This document shows positions 6,828 through 13,307 of a DNA stretch of 13,307 bases, piece by piece. The notes below the pieces were generated by a model. That model saw only the letters and a list, made by a program, of their open reading frames with translations, did not search any database and was not told where the DNA came from. Location: contig CAOJXM010000008.1 in assembly GCA_948465625.1 (NCBI GenBank), positions 1 through 13,307 on the forward strand, read 5' to 3'. The translations under genes and the position numbers were made by a program. The DNA comes from an uncultured Clostridium sp. (GTDB lineage: Bacteria; Bacillota; Clostridia; TANB77; CAG-508). Position 1 is the stretch's first letter. Each line of letters begins with the position of its first letter.

Positions 6828-8306
6828 TTAATTTTTTTCATTCACTTGCCATTTTAAAATTGGGTATCCATTATTTATTCCATTATCTTCAATCCAAACA
6901 TTATCACTATACTCCCCTTCATTTAATCCTTCTACGGTTACATTTGTTGTATAACAATTAACATCTAAAGAACTTCCCCCATTTACATTAGGATATCCCG
7001 TGATTTGTGCAGTATAGTTACCACCACTAAGAGTTCCTAAGTTATAGCAATTATAGGTATAAACTGTTTCAAAACCACCTTTTCCCGCAGCACCATTAAT
7101 CCCTCCTATTAACTGTTTTCCTGTAACCCTTCCTAAATTATAACAATTATATATTTTGCCTATTACTTTATAACCACAAATTCCTCCTGCTGTTTGATTT
7201 CCAGCATGAACATATCCTGTGTTATAACATTCTTTTATATTCCCATGGTCTATCCCTACAATTCCTCCTGCATTATTATAAGTAGCATATATTTCTGCTA
7301 TATTATAGCATTTTTCTATCTCCGAATTATTTGCTTCCTCTACAGCTCCTACAATTCCTCCTATACTTTTTCCACTACTCACAATTCTTCCACTTACTTT
7401 TACATTTTGAATGTTTCCTTCATTTATACCAAATAATCCTTGATAACTTTGATTTGTATTGATATAAACATTCTCTATCTCAAACCCATTTCCCTCAAAT
7501 GTTCCCTTAAAAGTCAACTGATTGTTACTTGCATAATCTGCTATTGGTATCCATTTATTCTCTTCGGTTCCTAATAAATCAATATTCGCCTTTAGCGTTA
7601 CTCTTCTTGTTTCAAATGTTCTTCCACTATTTACTTTATCTCGGAAATTCTCCATATCCTCTTTCTTCCAAATCTCCATATCTTCTGTTAGTTCTGCTAC
7701 TTCTACACTTTCTATTTTATAGTTTCCGTCTTCATCTTTTACTACTATTTTATAACTTCCATTTTCATCTACTTCTTGTGTTATGCTATATACTCCATTT
7801 TCTGGTGCTAATAGTTCTACTTTTTCTCCATTTATGCTAACTTCTTGAATTGTTCCTTCATAGGCTATTTGTACTTGTATGGTTGCTCTTACATAATCAC
7901 TACTTACTTCTGCTTTTGCTACTATTTGAATTTGTTCATTCTCTTTGCCTTTTCCTAATTGGTCTACAATAATTAATTGTTCTTTATCAATCTCAAATTT
8001 CCAACCATCTACAATCGTCATATTTCCTACAATCACAATTCCTTGTTCTGCCATTTTAGTATCAATATATTCTTTAGTATTGTATTCACTAACCCTATAT
8101 TTATCTAAAGCTAAATCATCCAATATTAATTCTAACTTTTCTTTTGCCACCTGTTCATTATGGATTTCTTTCGCAATTGCCGTTTTCTTAAAAATTCCGT
8201 TATCTCCTATCATCATACTAATTGTTACGCCTACTAAAATTAACATGACAATTACCGTAATAACTAAAGCCACTAGAGTAATTCCTTTTTCTCTTGTTTT
8301 TCTCAT
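6828..8306 (-). CDS. Prepilin-like surface protein with GLUG repeats
   Basis: Probably exported and held at the cell surface through a type IV pilin-like N-terminus; its function is unknown. Seen: 492 residues. The basic leader MRKTREKG is followed by a hydrophobic helix ITLVALVITVIVMLILVGV (9-27), with likely prepilin cleavage after G8. The usual Glu at mature position 5 is Ala here. GDNGIFKK (34-41) follows, matching the second prepilin-like protein in this window. Residues about 125-206 look like a beta-rich, Ig-like module. Residues 290-429 hold five GLUG-type repeats (GGIVG, GGIVG, GGICG and GGING, after GLFG), four with a CYN triplet, predicting a beta-helix. The start is supported by AGAGGTG at 8314-8320. 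It is a single-gene unit with its own promoter and terminator. Type II/IV secretion family membership is inferred from the N-terminus. Confidence 0.88.
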   Translation of the reverse strand: MRKTREKGITLVALVITVIVMLILVGVTISMMIGDNGIFKKTAIAKEIHNEQVAKEKLELILDDLALDKYRVSEYNTKEYIDTKMAEQGIVIVGNMTIVDGWKFEIDKEQLIIVDQLGKGKENEQIQIVAKAEVSSDYVRATIQVQIAYEGTIQEVSINGEKVELLAPENGVYSITQEVDENGSYKIVVKDEDGNYKIESVEVAELTEDMEIWKKEDMENFRDKVNSGRTFETRRVTLKANIDLLGTEENKWIPIADYASNNQLTFKGTFEGNGFEIENVYINTNQSYQGLFGINEGNIQNVKVSGRIVSSGKSIGGIVGAVEEANNSEIEKCYNIAEIYATYNNAGGIVGIDHGNIKECYNTGYVHAGNQTAGGICGYKVIGKIYNCYNLGRVTGKQLIGGINGAAGKGGFETVYTYNCYNLGTLSGGNYTAQITGYPNVNGGSSLDVNCYTTNVTVEGLNEGEYSDNVWIEDNGINNGYPILKWQVNEKN

Positions 8307-8336
8307 TTTCTAACACCTCTCTTAATTTACATTATT

Positions 8337-8365
8337 ATTTTATCTTTCTCTTCAACCTTTGTCAA
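8337..8365 (-). promoter_or_regulatory. Promoter of the GLUG-repeat prepilin-like gene
   Basis: Minus-strand TTGACA (8360-8365, perfect -35), 17-nt spacer, TAAAAT (8337-8342). The ribosome site AGAGGTG (8314-8320) and ATG (8306) follow at suitable distances. Confidence 0.75.
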
Positions 8366-8441
8366 TCTTTCTACAATTTCTTTTCTAAGCAAAAAAATGA
8401 ATAAAATTTCATTCTTCTAATAAACTATTATTAACAAAAAC

Positions 8442-8447
8442 AAGGAG
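8442..8447 (+). promoter_or_regulatory. Ribosome binding site that fixes the true ZIP start
   Basis: AAGGAG six bases before ATG at 8454-8456. The frame it opens encodes a ZIP-like first helix but is not the frame of the remaining transporter, which reveals the frameshift near 8514. Confidence 0.75.
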
Positions 8448-8453
8448 ATTATT

Positions 8454-9195
8454 ATGTATTTATTGCGAATTACTTTAATTGGATTATTTTTTGGAACTTT
8501 TGGAACCACTTTGCGGTGGTATTATTGGTGTAACCTTTAAAAATACTTCCAACAAATTTTTAAGTTTTATCCTTTCGTTAGCCTCTGGTCTTATGATTTC
8601 GATTGTTTGCTTTGACTTAGTTCCAGAAGCCTTAGAAATATCTACAATTCCACTTATTTTAATTGGAATTACTTTTGGTGTTTTGGGTATGATTTTTTGT
8701 GATATTTTAGTGCAAAAAAAATTTAACACTAATGTGAGGTTTGCCAAAACCAGTAATAGCTTACTAAAAACAGGAATTATTGTAAGCATTGGTTTGGCTC
8801 TACACAATTTTCCTGAAGGCTTAGCCATTGGTTCTGGATTTGGTGCTTCTTTAAAACTGGGGTACTCTCTTGCAATTGCTATTGCTCTACATGATATCCC
8901 AGAAGGCATTTCTATGGCGGTTCCTATGAAAAATGGTGGTATGAAAATTTCAAAAGTCATTTTCTATGTTATTTTATCTGGTGTTACAACTGGTGTTGGT
9001 GCCTTTTTTGGTGCTTTGATTGGAAATATTTCAAATGAAATTATTGCACTTTGTTTATCTTTTGCAGCAGGTGCCATGTTATATATTGTTTCTGGCGAAT
9101 TGTTGCCTGAATCCTCTAAACTATATAGTGGTAAATTATCTAGTATGGGAAATGTTCTTGGTTTTATTCTTGGAATATTAGCAACTACTGTTTAA
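8454..9195 (+). pseudogene. ZIP-family divalent metal (zinc) transporter, frameshifted near the N-terminus
   Basis: An inner-membrane carrier for zinc or related divalent metals. Seen: ATG 8454 with a good ribosome site encodes MYLLRITLIGLFFGTFGTTL, a ZIP-like first helix, then shifts out of frame and stops at TAA in the 8530s. The rest (GGIIGVTF onward, from 8515) is in another frame, open to TAA 9193-9195. Dropping one base, most simply C8514, joins them into a 246-residue protein ending GFILGILATTV. In that protein the metal-binding motifs HNFPEG (H117) and HDIPEG (H146) are intact, as are VCFDLVPEAL and a late SGELLPES. A start at TTG 8479 in the second frame lacks a ribosome site and would cut into helix 1. 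With no other damage, this is either a recent mutation, a phase-variable or slippage event, or a sequencing/assembly error. If it is an error, the gene is functional. Confidence 0.85.
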
Positions 9196-9223
9196 AAAGT
9201 TTTGTTATCCTTAACAAAGCTTT
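9196..9223. terminator. Bidirectional terminator between the ZIP gene and dinB
   Basis: A 12-bp stem (9196-9207 with 9212-9223, one G-T pair) with loop TCCT. In the plus direction ATTCTTTTT follows; in the minus direction CTTTTT closes the stem. It begins right after the ZIP stop codon and includes part of the dinB stop codon (9222-9224). Confidence 0.75.
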
Positions 9224-10436
9224 ATTCTTTTTCCTCTTTTAACTTTATCATACCTTCTACTTTTAGCTTACCTGCCCTTGTAACAGATTGATAGCCATAT
9301 TTTGCTTTCAACTCATCTACTACTTCGTCTAATCTAGTTTGTTTCTCATTTTTTTGTGCAAATAATGATAATTGCACTTCGTCTTTTGAAGTTAAATGGT
9401 CTACTCTTAAACCTACCAATCGAATCTGCATTCCGCTTCTTGCCATTTCTTGTAATAATTTTTTGGCTTTGGCATAGATTTCTTTTGTACTAGCAGTTGC
9501 CATTTCCAATTTTTCTTGATGAGAAAAATCTTCAAAATCCTTTGTTCGTAATTGTACATTTACTACATTGGCAAGCATTTCATGCCTTCTTAATCGATAG
9601 CTTACTTGTTCTGCTAAAGCAAGTAAAACTTCTTCTAGTTTTTCAACTACAGAAATATCCATGGGTAATGTGACTGAATTTCCAATACCTTTTGGCTTTT
9701 CTGGTTGATAATGTACCTCTGTTTCATCCACTCCATTGGCATACTCCCACATTAATTTACCATGTTTTCCAAACTTCTTGATTAAAATGGTTTGATTTGT
9801 TTTTGCCAAATCTCCAATTGTATGAATCCCCATTTGTTGCAAAATAGGAACTGTTTTCTTTCCTAACATAAACAGCTCCCCTACTGGTAAATTCCACATT
9901 TTACTTGATATTTCTTCTTCCCATAATGTATGAATTTTATCTGGCTTTGTAAAATCAGATGCCATTTTTGCTAGTAATTTATTGTGAGCTACCCCCACAT
10001 TTACGCTAAATCCCAATTCTTCTTTGACTCGCTTATTGATTTCTACTGCTTTGTTTAGCAAAGTATCTTTTAATAAAAAATGTGTCATATCCAAAAAACA
10101 TTCATCAATGCTATATCTTTCGATTTGGTCTGTGTATTCTAATAACAATTGATAGAGTTGATTGGAGTATTCTTTATATTTACCATATCGACTAGCAAAT
10201 ACCTGCAAATTAGGACATTTTCTTTTTGCACTATAGATTGTTTCTCCTGTTACCACGCCACATTCTTTTGCCTTCATACTTTTGGCTAATACAATGCCAG
10301 ACCTCTTGCTTTCATCTCCCCCGATAATGCTTGGTATTGTTCGAATATCTACCTTTGCTCCTTCTTTTAACAATTCTAATGCTGTCCAACTTAAAAATGC
10401 ATTATTGACATCTACATGTAATATTTGTCGCTTCAT
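9222..10436 (-). CDS. dinB: DNA polymerase IV (Y-family translesion polymerase)
   Basis: An error-prone polymerase that copies past damaged bases, recruited by the sliding clamp. Seen: 404 residues. The first catalytic Asp is in HVDVNNAF (D9), F14 is at the expected steric-gate position, and the catalytic pair is in YSIDECFLD (D111, E112). The helix-hairpin-helix stretch around MGIHTIGDLAKT matches the thumb region. The little-finger domain is C-terminal, with a clamp-binding peptide QLSLF at 355-359. The start is supported by GGTG a few bases upstream. The promoter carries a LexA-type box, suggesting SOS induction. It is monocistronic and convergent with the ZIP gene. The family reads DEAF more often than DECF; the change is mild. 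UvrX/UmuC-like Y-family relatives are possible but the clamp motif and length fit DinB. Confidence 0.93.
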   Translation of the reverse strand: MKRQILHVDVNNAFLSWTALELLKEGAKVDIRTIPSIIGGDESKRSGIVLAKSMKAKECGVVTGETIYSAKRKCPNLQVFASRYGKYKEYSNQLYQLLLEYTDQIERYSIDECFLDMTHFLLKDTLLNKAVEINKRVKEELGFSVNVGVAHNKLLAKMASDFTKPDKIHTLWEEEISSKMWNLPVGELFMLGKKTVPILQQMGIHTIGDLAKTNQTILIKKFGKHGKLMWEYANGVDETEVHYQPEKPKGIGNSVTLPMDISVVEKLEEVLLALAEQVSYRLRRHEMLANVVNVQLRTKDFEDFSHQEKLEMATASTKEIYAKAKKLLQEMARSGMQIRLVGLRVDHLTSKDEVQLSLFAQKNEKQTRLDEVVDELKAKYGYQSVTRAGKLKVEGMIKLKEEKE

Positions 10437-10451
10437 CTAATCACCATTTTT

Positions 10452-10481
10452 ATTATAGAACAATCGTTTTGTATTTGTCAA
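10452..10481 (-). promoter_or_regulatory. Promoter of dinB
   Basis: Minus-strand TTGACA (10476-10481) and TATAAT (10452-10457), both perfect consensus, with an 18-nt spacer. The -35 begins two bases after the terminator stem of the upstream gene. Confidence 0.82.
10458..10469. promoter_or_regulatory. Probable LexA (SOS) operator in the dinB promoter
   Basis: Plus-strand GAACAATCGTTT, matching the GAAC-N4-GTT core of Gram-positive LexA boxes (B. subtilis form CGAAC-N4-GTTCG; clostridial forms often end GTTT). The outer bases are A and T, not C and G. It fills the spacer and touches the -10, so bound LexA would exclude RNA polymerase. dinB is a typical SOS gene. Whether this organism's LexA binds this variant is inferred. 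Confidence 0.62.
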
Positions 10482-10483
10482 GA

Positions 10484-10510
10484 AAAAAACACCATTTTGT
10501 GATGTTTTTT
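10484..10510 (-). terminator. Terminator of the second prepilin-like gene
   Basis: An 11-bp stem (10484-10494 with 10500-10510, one G-T pair) and a 5-nt loop. On the minus strand it ends in seven Ts, four bases after the stop codon of the gene at 10515. Its T-run runs almost into the dinB -35. Confidence 0.78.
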
Positions 10511-10514
10511 CAAT

Positions 10515-11702
10515 TTATAAATATAAAATTGGTCGAAAAGAAATCCAATCTATATCATCGCTAACCATTAAACCTAGTGTATCAGATGTACCATAATAAC
10601 TCCTTCTTCCACATGCCTTAGTATACCCTCGACTGACACATGGATAATATAGAGCATTAGAATTTTCAGTAGTCCACTCCCAACAATTACTTGCCATATC
10701 ATGAATATGACATTTTTCATCTCCAATAGTTCCTGTATTTGCTAAAGTTGTATTTAAACTTTCCTGTATTGAATAATCGTTATCTCCAGAATATTTCTGT
10801 ATAAATACAATAGCAGTATCCCATGCATAACTATTCATTAAATCACTCGTTATCCCATAACTACTATCATACATTTTTCTACATGCTTCTGCTGCACTTG
10901 GCTGTGTTATATTATTCCACAATTGTCCTTCTACGGTTGGTGCACCATTAGAAGTAGCTGGCTCTCCTGTTGATACCTTTGAATTCGGCTTCTTATCGGT
11001 TCCATAACTCGCCTCATATCTTGCGATATAGTACCCTCCATGTTCCTCTACACTGGTTCGAAAACCTTCTATATCAATCGCATTCGTACTAGCTACACTC
11101 GTGTCCCCTTTTAATCTCTCTACTGTAGGATTTTGTGCTTCATATCCTTTCAACCCATCTGTTGGCTCTGTTTTAGTTAATGTAGTATCTATTTCTCCTG
11201 TAGTTGTAAATACATATCTTTTTAATTCAATTTCTGTTCCATCTACTGCAATCCACACAAACTGATTTCCTTCTTCGTCTTCAATTACCAATCCTGCTTT
11301 TACTGCTTCTTCTGTTGGTGGATTGGTTCCATCTCCCCAATTTGCAGTATCTACATTCACTGGCTTAAATCCTTTTGGTATCTCTGGATTGAAGGCTTCT
11401 GCTTTTCCTCCATTGATGGTACTATTTTGGGTATAAATTCCATTTGCACCTGGCTTTCCTGGTTTGCTTCCATTTTGATATTGCTCTAACAAATCTCCCA
11501 TTTCTTTATCAATACCATTCAAACTAGTTGCTTCATTATTGGCTGCATTTTTGTAAATCTTTGCTCCTTCATCTGATTTCTTAAAAATCCCATTATCTCC
11601 TACTGTTAAATTAATTGCTACTCCTGCTAAAATTAGCATGACAATGACAGTAATAACTAAAGCTATTAGTGTGATTCCTTGCTTTGTTTTTAATCCTCTC
11701 AT
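10515..11702 (-). CDS. Prepilin-like surface protein with FGE/C-type-lectin-like C-terminal domain
   Basis: Probably surface-anchored through its pilin-like N-terminus, with a ligand-binding-type domain outside; its function is unknown. Seen: 395 residues. Leader MRGLKTKQG, then helix ITLIALVITVIVMLILAGV (10-28), with likely cleavage after G9 and Ala instead of Glu at mature position 5. GDNGIFKK (35-42) follows, then a Pro/Gly linker (about 77-88). The C-terminal part resembles sulfatase-modifying/FGE-type folds: GGYYIARYEAS (222-232), YAWDTAIVF (292-300), DMASNCWEWT (335-344), SRGY (357-360) and SFRPILYL at the end (388-395). The family usually has DMAGNVWEW and RGGSY. This fold also serves as the variable domain of diversity-generating retroelements, but no reverse transcriptase or template repeat is in the window. 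The start is supported by AGGAGG at 11708-11713. It is not likely to be a real formylglycine-generating enzyme. Confidence 0.88.
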   Translation of the reverse strand: MRGLKTKQGITLIALVITVIVMLILAGVAINLTVGDNGIFKKSDEGAKIYKNAANNEATSLNGIDKEMGDLLEQYQNGSKPGKPGANGIYTQNSTINGGKAEAFNPEIPKGFKPVNVDTANWGDGTNPPTEEAVKAGLVIEDEEGNQFVWIAVDGTEIELKRYVFTTTGEIDTTLTKTEPTDGLKGYEAQNPTVERLKGDTSVASTNAIDIEGFRTSVEEHGGYYIARYEASYGTDKKPNSKVSTGEPATSNGAPTVEGQLWNNITQPSAAEACRKMYDSSYGITSDLMNSYAWDTAIVFIQKYSGDNDYSIQESLNTTLANTGTIGDEKCHIHDMASNCWEWTTENSNALYYPCVSRGYTKACGRRSYYGTSDTLGLMVSDDIDWISFRPILYL

Positions 11703-11764
11703 CTCTTCCTCCTCTGTAATTTATTTAATACTTTGTCCTTTCATTTTTGTTTTTTATATTTTCT

Positions 11765-11793
11765 ATGTTACTATTAAATATAAATTTTAGCAA
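11765..11793 (-). promoter_or_regulatory. Possible promoter of the second prepilin-like gene
   Basis: Minus-strand TTGCTA (11788-11793), 17-nt spacer, TAACAT (11765-11770). Both boxes are imperfect and the leader would be about 55 nt. The region is very AT-rich, so chance matches are likely; no better candidate was seen closer to the gene. Confidence 0.35.
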
Positions 11794-11854
11794 GTTTTTT
11801 TATGTTTTTAGTAATAAATCATTTAATTTTATGAACTTAATTTTCCATTTACAG

Positions 11855-11883
11855 TTGCCTTTTTTTATAAAACATTATAAAAT
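11855..11883 (+). promoter_or_regulatory. Promoter of the acyl-CoA synthetase gene
   Basis: TTGCCT (11855-11860), 17-nt spacer, TAAAAT (11878-11883), with a start expected near 11890. The ribosome site AAGGAGG (11901-11907) and ATG (11915) follow at normal distances. Apart from the two divergent promoters, the 212-nt gap 11703-11914 shows only AT-rich sequence. Confidence 0.6.
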
Positions 11884-11914
11884 AGAAAAGTAAATCAAAG
11901 AAGGAGGCTTGTAA

Positions 11915-13307
11915 ATGAAGGAAATTGCTAGAGATAAGTTATATGAAGTGGAAAGATTCAACAATTTTAGAGAATTGATTAACCATTCTGCAAAATTGTA
12001 TGGAGATAAAACCGCTTTTATTTATAAAAAAAATCCAAAAGATACCACTTATATTTCTCATACTTATACGGATTTAAAAAATGATATCGAAAGTTTATCC
12101 ACTAGCCTACTCAATTTAAAATTAGGTAAAAAACGTATTGCTATTATTGCACCAAATCGTTATGAATGGTGTGTTAGTTACCTTGCCATTACTATGGGTG
12201 GTATGATTGTCGTTCCTTTAGATAAAGCCTTACCAGACAACGAAATCGAAGATTCTATTATACGAAGTGAAGTAGAAGCCATTGTATTTGACAAAAAATA
12301 CCTTGGTATCATCAATAAAATCAAATCTAAAAACAAAAGTCAATTAAAACATTTTATTTGTATGGATTTTGAAAATAGTACCGAAACTATTTTATCCTAC
12401 CATGAATTGATTCAAAATGGAAAGCAATTGCTGGCAAATGGAAATCACTCTTACGAAGAAGTAATTATTGATAATAACGCAATGTCTATTATGCTATTTA
12501 CCTCTGGTACTACTTCTTTGGCTAAAATTGTTATGTTATCGCAAAATAACATTTGCTCTAACATTTACTCGATTGGTTGTATTGCAAAAGTTACAAAGGA
12601 AGATACATTTTTATCTTTCTTACCACTGCATCATACATTTGAATGTACCACTACCTTTTTATATGGTCTTTCTTGTGGTATTACAGTAGCTTTCTGTGAT
12701 GGCTTACGCTATATTGTACAAAATCTAAAAGAATACAAAGTAACTGGTCTTGTTTGTGTACCTTTAATGCTAGAAGCCATGTATAAAAAAATCAAAAAAG
12801 GAATTGCTAAAAAACATATGACTGCACTATTTAATGTGATGTCTGCTATTTGTAATTTTTTATTAAAATTAGGATTGGATTTAAGAAGAAAAGTTTTCAA
12901 ATCAGTTATTAATGAACTTGGTGGACATTTACGTGTCATTGTTTATGGAGCTGCCCCTATGGATAAATCCACCATTGTTGGCTTAAGTAACATTGGTATC
13001 AATTTATTAAATGGATATGGACTAACAGAGACCTCTCCTGTTTTATCTGCCGAAAATGACCATTACAAAAAAGCTGGCTCTGTTGCCTTTGCCCTACCTG
13101 ATATTGAAATCAAGATTGATTCTCCAAACGAACATGGCGTTGGTGAAATCATTGCCCGTGGTCCTAGTATTATGCTTGGCTACTATCAAAACGAAGAAGC
13201 CAACAAGGAAACTTTAAAAGATGGTTGGTTTTATACTGGTGATTTAGGCTATTATGATAGTGATGGTTACTTGTTTGTTACTGGCAGAAAGAAAAATGTA
13301 ATTGTTT
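11915..13307 (+). CDS. AMP-binding acyl-CoA synthetase (long-chain fatty acid-CoA ligase-like), truncated by window edge
   Basis: Activates a carboxylic acid, probably a fatty acid, to an acyl-adenylate and then usually an acyl-CoA thioester. Seen: the frame is open from ATG 11915 to the right edge (464 codons). The ATP-binding motif is FTSGTTSLAKIVMLS (195-209), a variant of SGTTGxPKGV that keeps the lysine (K204). The acyl-pocket region has LPLHHTFECT. The adenine-binding motif is GYGLTETSP (367-375), and the ATP/ribose motif is YTGDLG (440-445, D443), followed by the hinge-side GRKKNVIV (R458). The last about 100 or more residues, with the mobile C-terminal lid, lie beyond the window. The motifs fit the long-chain FadD-like group, but substrate and acceptor (CoA or a carrier protein) cannot be read from the sequence. 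The start is supported by AAGGAGG seven bases upstream. Confidence 0.92.
   Translation, partial: MKEIARDKLYEVERFNNFRELINHSAKLYGDKTAFIYKKNPKDTTYISHTYTDLKNDIESLSTSLLNLKLGKKRIAIIAPNRYEWCVSYLAITMGGMIVVPLDKALPDNEIEDSIIRSEVEAIVFDKKYLGIINKIKSKNKSQLKHFICMDFENSTETILSYHELIQNGKQLLANGNHSYEEVIIDNNAMSIMLFTSGTTSLAKIVMLSQNNICSNIYSIGCIAKVTKEDTFLSFLPLHHTFECTTTFLYGLSCGITVAFCDGLRYIVQNLKEYKVTGLVCVPLMLEAMYKKIKKGIAKKHMTALFNVMSAICNFLLKLGLDLRRKVFKSVINELGGHLRVIVYGAAPMDKSTIVGLSNIGINLLNGYGLTETSPVLSAENDHYKKAGSVAFALPDIEIKIDSPNEHGVGEIIARGPSIMLGYYQNEEANKETLKDGWFYTGDLGYYDSDGYLFVTGRKKNVIV

Noticed and set aside
7529..7840. Leucine-rich plus-strand reading frame (103 residues) inside the GLUG-repeat gene
   Set aside because: An antisense shadow of a well-supported gene; its Leu/Phe/Tyr-rich composition simply mirrors Lys/Glu codons on the other strand.
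8396..8413. Short palindrome AATGAA/TTCATT upstream of the ZIP gene as a metal-regulator operator or terminator
   Set aside because: Only 6-bp AT-rich arms around a 6-nt centre, no match to a Zur, Fur or MntR box that I can defend, and no clear promoter beside it; likely chance in AT-rich DNA.
8479..8481. TTG as the start of the ZIP transporter
   Set aside because: No ribosome site before it, and it would discard the ZIP-like first helix encoded from ATG 8454; frameshift is the better explanation.
8484..8960. 158-residue reading frame on the minus strand under the ZIP gene
   Set aside because: It is antisense to the ZIP body, whose HNxPEG and HDxPEG motifs identify the real strand; no ribosome site or recognisable domain.
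10515..11702. Reading the second prepilin-like protein as a true formylglycine-generating enzyme
   Set aside because: The N-terminus is a surface anchor and the similarity is to the fold's scaffold motifs only; no sulfatase gene is nearby.
11768..11815. TTACTA...TAGTAA inverted repeat in the gap before the acyl-CoA synthetase as a riboswitch or operator
   Set aside because: Six-base AT-rich arms 36 nt apart with no supporting inner stems; not above background.
12709..12939. Minus-strand 76-residue frame under the acyl-CoA synthetase
   Set aside because: Antisense to a gene with clear adenylate-forming motifs; no ribosome site or known likeness.
1..13307. CRISPR array, tRNA/rRNA genes, IS elements or prophage genes
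   Set aside because: No regularly spaced direct repeats beyond the two-copy leader repeat, no tRNA-like folds noticed, and no transposase, integrase or phage structural protein among the readable genes.

Overview
The window looks like chromosomal DNA from an AT-rich, low-GC Firmicute, most likely a gut-type member of the Clostridia. The evidence is the strong AGGAGG-type ribosome sites, the TTGACA/TATAAT promoters with 17-18 nt spacers, the miaB-to-mutS gene order, and two proteins with the 'GITL(V/I)ALVIT' prepilin-like N-terminus that I associate with Clostridia. Coding density is high. No gap exceeds about 215 bases, and no RNA gene, IS element or CRISPR array was seen.

Layout, left to right. 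(1) 1-1199 (-) is the N-terminal 400 residues of a type IA topoisomerase (topB) that runs off the left edge. Its promoter lies back-to-back with that of a J-domain membrane protein (1380-1976, +). The leader of the J-domain gene carries a degenerate 22-nt tandem repeat with a 17-nt palindrome, which looks like the remnant of an interspersed repeat. (2) 1994-6707 (-) is a three-gene operon: miaB (tRNA methylthiotransferase), an unrecognised 244-residue protein, and mutS (mismatch recognition). The genes overlap or abut and end at a bidirectional hairpin shared with the J-domain gene. (3) 6828-8306 (-) is a prepilin-like protein with a GLUG-repeat C-terminus, with its own promoter and terminator. 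(4) 8454-9195 (+) is a ZIP-family metal transporter whose properly initiated N-terminus is out of frame with the rest by one base. (5) 9222-10436 (-) is DNA polymerase IV (dinB), with a LexA-type box inside its promoter spacer. (6) 10515-11702 (-) is a second prepilin-like protein with an unrelated C-terminal domain resembling the formylglycine-generating-enzyme/C-type-lectin fold. (7) 11915-13307 (+) is the first 464 residues of an AMP-binding acyl-CoA synthetase running off the right edge.

Functionally this is a mix of DNA maintenance (topB, mutS, dinB), tRNA modification (miaB), chaperone, metal and lipid functions, with two probable cell-surface proteins between them. The two surface proteins share a near-identical N-terminal module (also at many synonymous sites) but carry different extracellular domains. 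They are separate transcription units with no pilus-assembly genes nearby. The points most worth a second look are the modular prepilin-like pair (including whether the lectin-like C-terminus is a diversity-generating-retroelement target), the ZIP frameshift, the unknown gene inside the miaB-mutS operon, and the LexA box on dinB.
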